A DNA stretch of 64,000 nt from Candidatus Dadabacteria bacterium UBA1144 (GTDB taxonomy: Bacteria > Desulfobacterota_D > UBA1144). This document shows, in pieces, positions 63,815 through 64,000 of the stretch; positions within the stretch are counted from its first letter, which is position 1, and each line of letters begins with the position of its first letter. The notes under the pieces were generated by a model that saw nothing but the letters and a program-made list of their open reading frames with translations, did no database searches and was not told where the DNA came from. The position numbers and the translations under genes are program-made. The DNA is taken from the NCBI GenBank assembly GCA_002311855.1, contig DCAB01000019.1:53208-117207 (forward strand), written 5' to 3'.

Positions 63815-64000
63815 ATGAAAAGTATTAGATTTATAGTAGTTTTTTTAATGTTGTTCTCTCTTGCAAGCTGTTCTTATATTAAGGAAAAAAAGGAACAATG
63901 GTTTGGAGGAGATGAGGACGAGATAGTTGAGGTAGCTCCAACAGTTGTTGAAAGCGATGAGGTGGAGGTCGTTTTAGAAGAAGAAAGTTCTGAAACGGAA
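63815..64000 (+). CDS. Lipoprotein, 3' end cut by window
   Basis: At least 62 residues. MKSIRFIVVFLMLFSLASCS is a lipoprotein signal peptide with lipobox LASC, so the mature protein starts at Cys19 and is anchored in a membrane. The following part is strongly acidic (EDEIVEVAP, DEVEVVLEEESSE) like the linkers that precede OmpA- or LysM-type domains, but the functional domain is beyond the window. AGGAAG lies eight bases before ATG. Confidence 0.75.
   Translation, partial: MKSIRFIVVFLMLFSLASCSYIKEKKEQWFGGDEDEIVEVAPTVVESDEVEVVLEEESSETE

Noticed and set aside
1..64000. tRNA, rRNA or riboswitch genes
   Set aside because: I looked for T-loop GTTCGAA-type motifs and long structured leaders, including before metH and thrC; the hits were inside coding sequence and no cloverleaf or known riboswitch core could be built. 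A covariance-model search would be decisive.

Overview
The window is a contiguous, gene-dense, AT-rich stretch of a bacterial chromosome. Genes sit a few bases apart or overlap by 1 to 20 bases, and TTG and GTG starts are frequent. An outer membrane is implied by a beta-barrel protein ending in Phe, a lipobox lipoprotein, secreted proteins and HflKC. The chromosome looks like that of a streamlined, aerobic, probably marine diderm. No rRNA, tRNA or marker gene that would settle the phylum is present. HspQ, RmuC, an E. coli-type icd and the rpmF-fab-rpiB order point towards a proteobacterium-like lineage (old Deltaproteobacteria, SAR324 or Nitrospinota are options), but this is inference.

Region 1 (1-5307): the 3' part of pnp, miaA, a half-size TauE exporter, a TPR-like membrane protein and a double-ATPase ABC protein. 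Region 2 (5297-18843): a long co-directional run with rpmF-fabD-fabG-acpP-fabF-rpiB, then acnA, icd, mdh, sdhCAB and sucC, so fatty-acid synthesis runs straight into the TCA cycle. The Sdh is of the mycobacterial Sdh1 type, and sucC has no sucD next to it. Region 3 (18905-23853): dnaK, rpmE2, ppx/gppA, grpE and a dnaJ that keeps only half of its zinc-finger repeats. Region 4 (23850-30433): thrC with a ThiS/MoaD-like sulfur carrier, a metallo-beta-lactamase-fold hydrolase and a full-length cobalamin-dependent metH.

Region 5 (30456-41325): two HAD phosphatases, a half-size EamA protein, hemB, an M20 peptidase, lpdA, an SDR, ileS and a type II NADH dehydrogenase. Region 6 (41426-50637): an Fe-S/zinc-type PD-(D/E)XK nuclease, a DUF2939-like protein, an SLC1 symporter, hflKC, a YdjM-like protein, a decayed MORN-repeat gene, and the oadGAB sodium-pumping decarboxylase on the minus strand. 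Region 7 (50741-64000) is more accessory: CpdA-like phosphoesterase, lipase-like hydrolase, pgsA, an FTR1 iron permease, a gap with small ORFs, a beta-barrel protein, GGCT-like protein, enoyl-CoA hydratase, YjbQ, a glutamine-amidotransferase relic, a winged-helix-like protein, hspQ, a GT87-like membrane protein, rmuC, a second Fe-S nuclease, an alcohol dehydrogenase and the start of a lipoprotein.

Together the genes describe respiratory metabolism: NDH-2 and Sdh1 feed quinone, malate and oxaloacetate are linked to a sodium pump, and a sodium-type dicarboxylate/amino-acid symporter can use the gradient. No CRISPR array, prophage, transposon or phage-defence island was seen. The most unusual points are the ThrC/sulfur-carrier pair with a GGI tail, the half zinc finger of DnaJ, the Sdh1 anchor with a Cys/His cluster, an in-frame TGA behind hemB, a probable ATT start on the beta-barrel gene, and several TATAAT boxes placed so close to start codons that the transcripts should be leaderless or nearly so. 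I saw no convincing intrinsic terminators.
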